Shown piece after piece: positions 6,684 to 7,005 of a stretch of 7,005 nt of DNA. Source of the stretch: Blautia sp. Its GTDB lineage: Bacteria > Bacillota > Clostridia > Lachnospirales > Lachnospiraceae. The notes beneath the pieces are model-generated. The model was given only the letters and a program-made list of their open reading frames with translations. It made no database searches and was not told where the DNA came from. The stretch lies in the NCBI GenBank assembly GCA_017420455.1, contig JAFOJB010000579.1, positions 1 through 7,005 of the forward strand, read 5' to 3'. The first letter of the stretch is position 1; each line of letters starts with the position of its first letter. Both the position numbers and the translations under genes were made by a program.

Positions 6684-6735
6684 GAGATCGTGAAACAAAG
6701 AGGAGTTTTTCCTTTGGTTCACGGTCTCTTTTTTT
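6684..6735 (+). terminator. Intrinsic terminator of the three-gene operon
   Basis: A long stem runs from 6684 to 6728. GAGATCGTGAA pairs with TTCACGGTCTC (one T-G wobble); after an A/G mismatch, CAAAG pairs with CTTTG, and the top closes with a few more pairs around a T-rich loop. T7 (6729-6735) follows immediately. An A7 tract (6675-6681) precedes the stem, so the structure could also terminate leftward transcription. It lies about 200 bases after the phosphatase stop codon because the palindromic element sits in between. Confidence 0.9.
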
Positions 6736-6736
6736 C

Positions 6737-6890
6737 ACTTATTTTTCACACAACAAACAATTCTTTTTCAAATTTTCCCGGTAAGATAACACAGAATCAG
6801 ACAGACAGAAAACACGCCACAGATGATTTCAGGGCAAAAAGACTGTTCAGCGGAATGAACTCTTTGCATGGGATCAAAGATGGACACGAC
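6737..6890 (+). promoter_or_regulatory. Leader region of the last gene, with two adjacent hairpins
   Basis: This stretch between the terminator and the last gene is rich in A and C and has no credible coding frame. No convincing promoter is visible; TAAGAT at 6782-6787 is the best -10 candidate but lacks a good -35 at 16-18 bp. At its 3' end two hairpins sit next to each other: GTTCA-6 nt-TGAAC (6845-6860) and TCTTTG-8 nt-CAAAGA (6861-6880), ending 10 nt before the AGGAGG. They could influence translation initiation, but the stems are short and may be chance. Confidence 0.3.
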
Positions 6891-6896
6891 AGGAGG
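6891..6896 (+). promoter_or_regulatory. Ribosome binding site of the last gene
   Basis: A perfect AGGAGG lies 8 nt upstream of the ATG at 6905. It is the main evidence that a gene starts here although only about 100 bases of it are visible. Confidence 0.85.
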
Positions 6897-6904
6897 AAAA
6901 AAGG

Positions 6905-7005
6905 ATGGGTGCAGAATTCAGAAATGAATGGAAGCACGAAATCACCGCATCTGACAGGATATGTATCCGGCAGAGGATGAGAGCGGTAGCCCGGACGGAT
7001 CCGCA
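6905..7005 (+). CDS. Start of a VTC-domain (polyphosphate polymerase-like) protein, truncated by the window end
   Basis: The 33 visible codons begin MGAEFRNEWKHEITASDRI and continue with RQRMRAVARTDP, open to the edge. The pattern R-x-E-W-K-x-E-I, a serine/aspartate step, an R-x-R-x-R-A-V segment and then D-P resembles the N-terminus of bacterial VTC-domain proteins, annotated as polyphosphate polymerase domain-containing. Their relatives in yeast make polyphosphate from ATP, and bacterial members often lie next to CotH or DUF4956 membrane-protein genes. The start is well supported by AGGAGG 8 nt upstream. Assignment rests on memory of the family's opening residues, since the catalytic basic residues lie outside the window. 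The gene is separated from the phosphatase operon by a strong terminator, so it is probably a different transcription unit. Confidence 0.62.
   Translation, partial: MGAEFRNEWKHEITASDRICIRQRMRAVARTDP

Noticed and set aside
6690..6980. A 96-codon + strand frame starting at GTG
   Set aside because: It starts inside the terminator stem, has no plausible ribosome binding site and no domain pattern, and conflicts with the well-supported start at 6905.
1..7005. CRISPR arrays, tRNA or rRNA genes, insertion sequence genes
   Set aside because: I saw no regularly spaced direct repeats, no tRNA-like cloverleaf or rRNA sequence, and no transposase or integrase motif in either direction.

Overview
The window reads as a piece of chromosome from an anaerobic Firmicute, most likely a Lachnospiraceae-type Clostridium relative. 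The clues are a moderate GC content, strong AGGAGG ribosome binding sites, and gene families typical of gut Clostridia (zinc-less ROK kinase, RpiR regulator, DUF2156 protein, SpoIIE-type phosphatase, VTC-domain protein). This placement is an inference from gene content only. All recognised genes lie on the + strand.

Left part (1-1710): the 3' end of a ROK-family sugar kinase gene, then a complete RpiR/MurR-type regulator (HTH plus SIS domain). This pairing is typical of amino-sugar or sialic-acid catabolic loci. The unit appears to end at a hairpin with a T6 tract.

Middle part (1732-6481): a tightly packed three-gene operon behind a TTGCTT-17 bp-TATAAT promoter. Gene 1 is a soluble DUF2156 (GNAT-fold, MprF-synthase-like) protein. 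Gene 2 starts at TTG, overlaps gene 1 by 11 nt, and encodes a MATE transporter fused to a C-terminal RsbW/SpoIIAB-like HATPase domain whose ATP-site residues are eroded. Gene 3 begins one base after gene 2 and encodes a membrane receptor with an extracytoplasmic Cache-like sensor, HAMP, a SpoIIE-type PP2C phosphatase and an intact RsbW-like HATPase domain. The same C-terminal domain therefore occurs twice, once apparently competent and once apparently a pseudo-ATPase attached to a transporter. This is the most interesting part of the window: it looks like a partner-switching signalling module wired to a transporter and a possible aminoacyl-transfer enzyme.

Right part (6482-7005): about 420 bases without a convincing gene. 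They hold a palindromic, repeat-like element (6525-6636), a small perfect hairpin (6639-6660), and a long A7-stem-T7 intrinsic terminator (6684-6735). An A/C-rich leader with two adjacent hairpins follows. The window ends in the first 33 codons of a gene with a perfect ribosome binding site, whose N-terminus looks like a VTC-domain (polyphosphate polymerase-like) protein.
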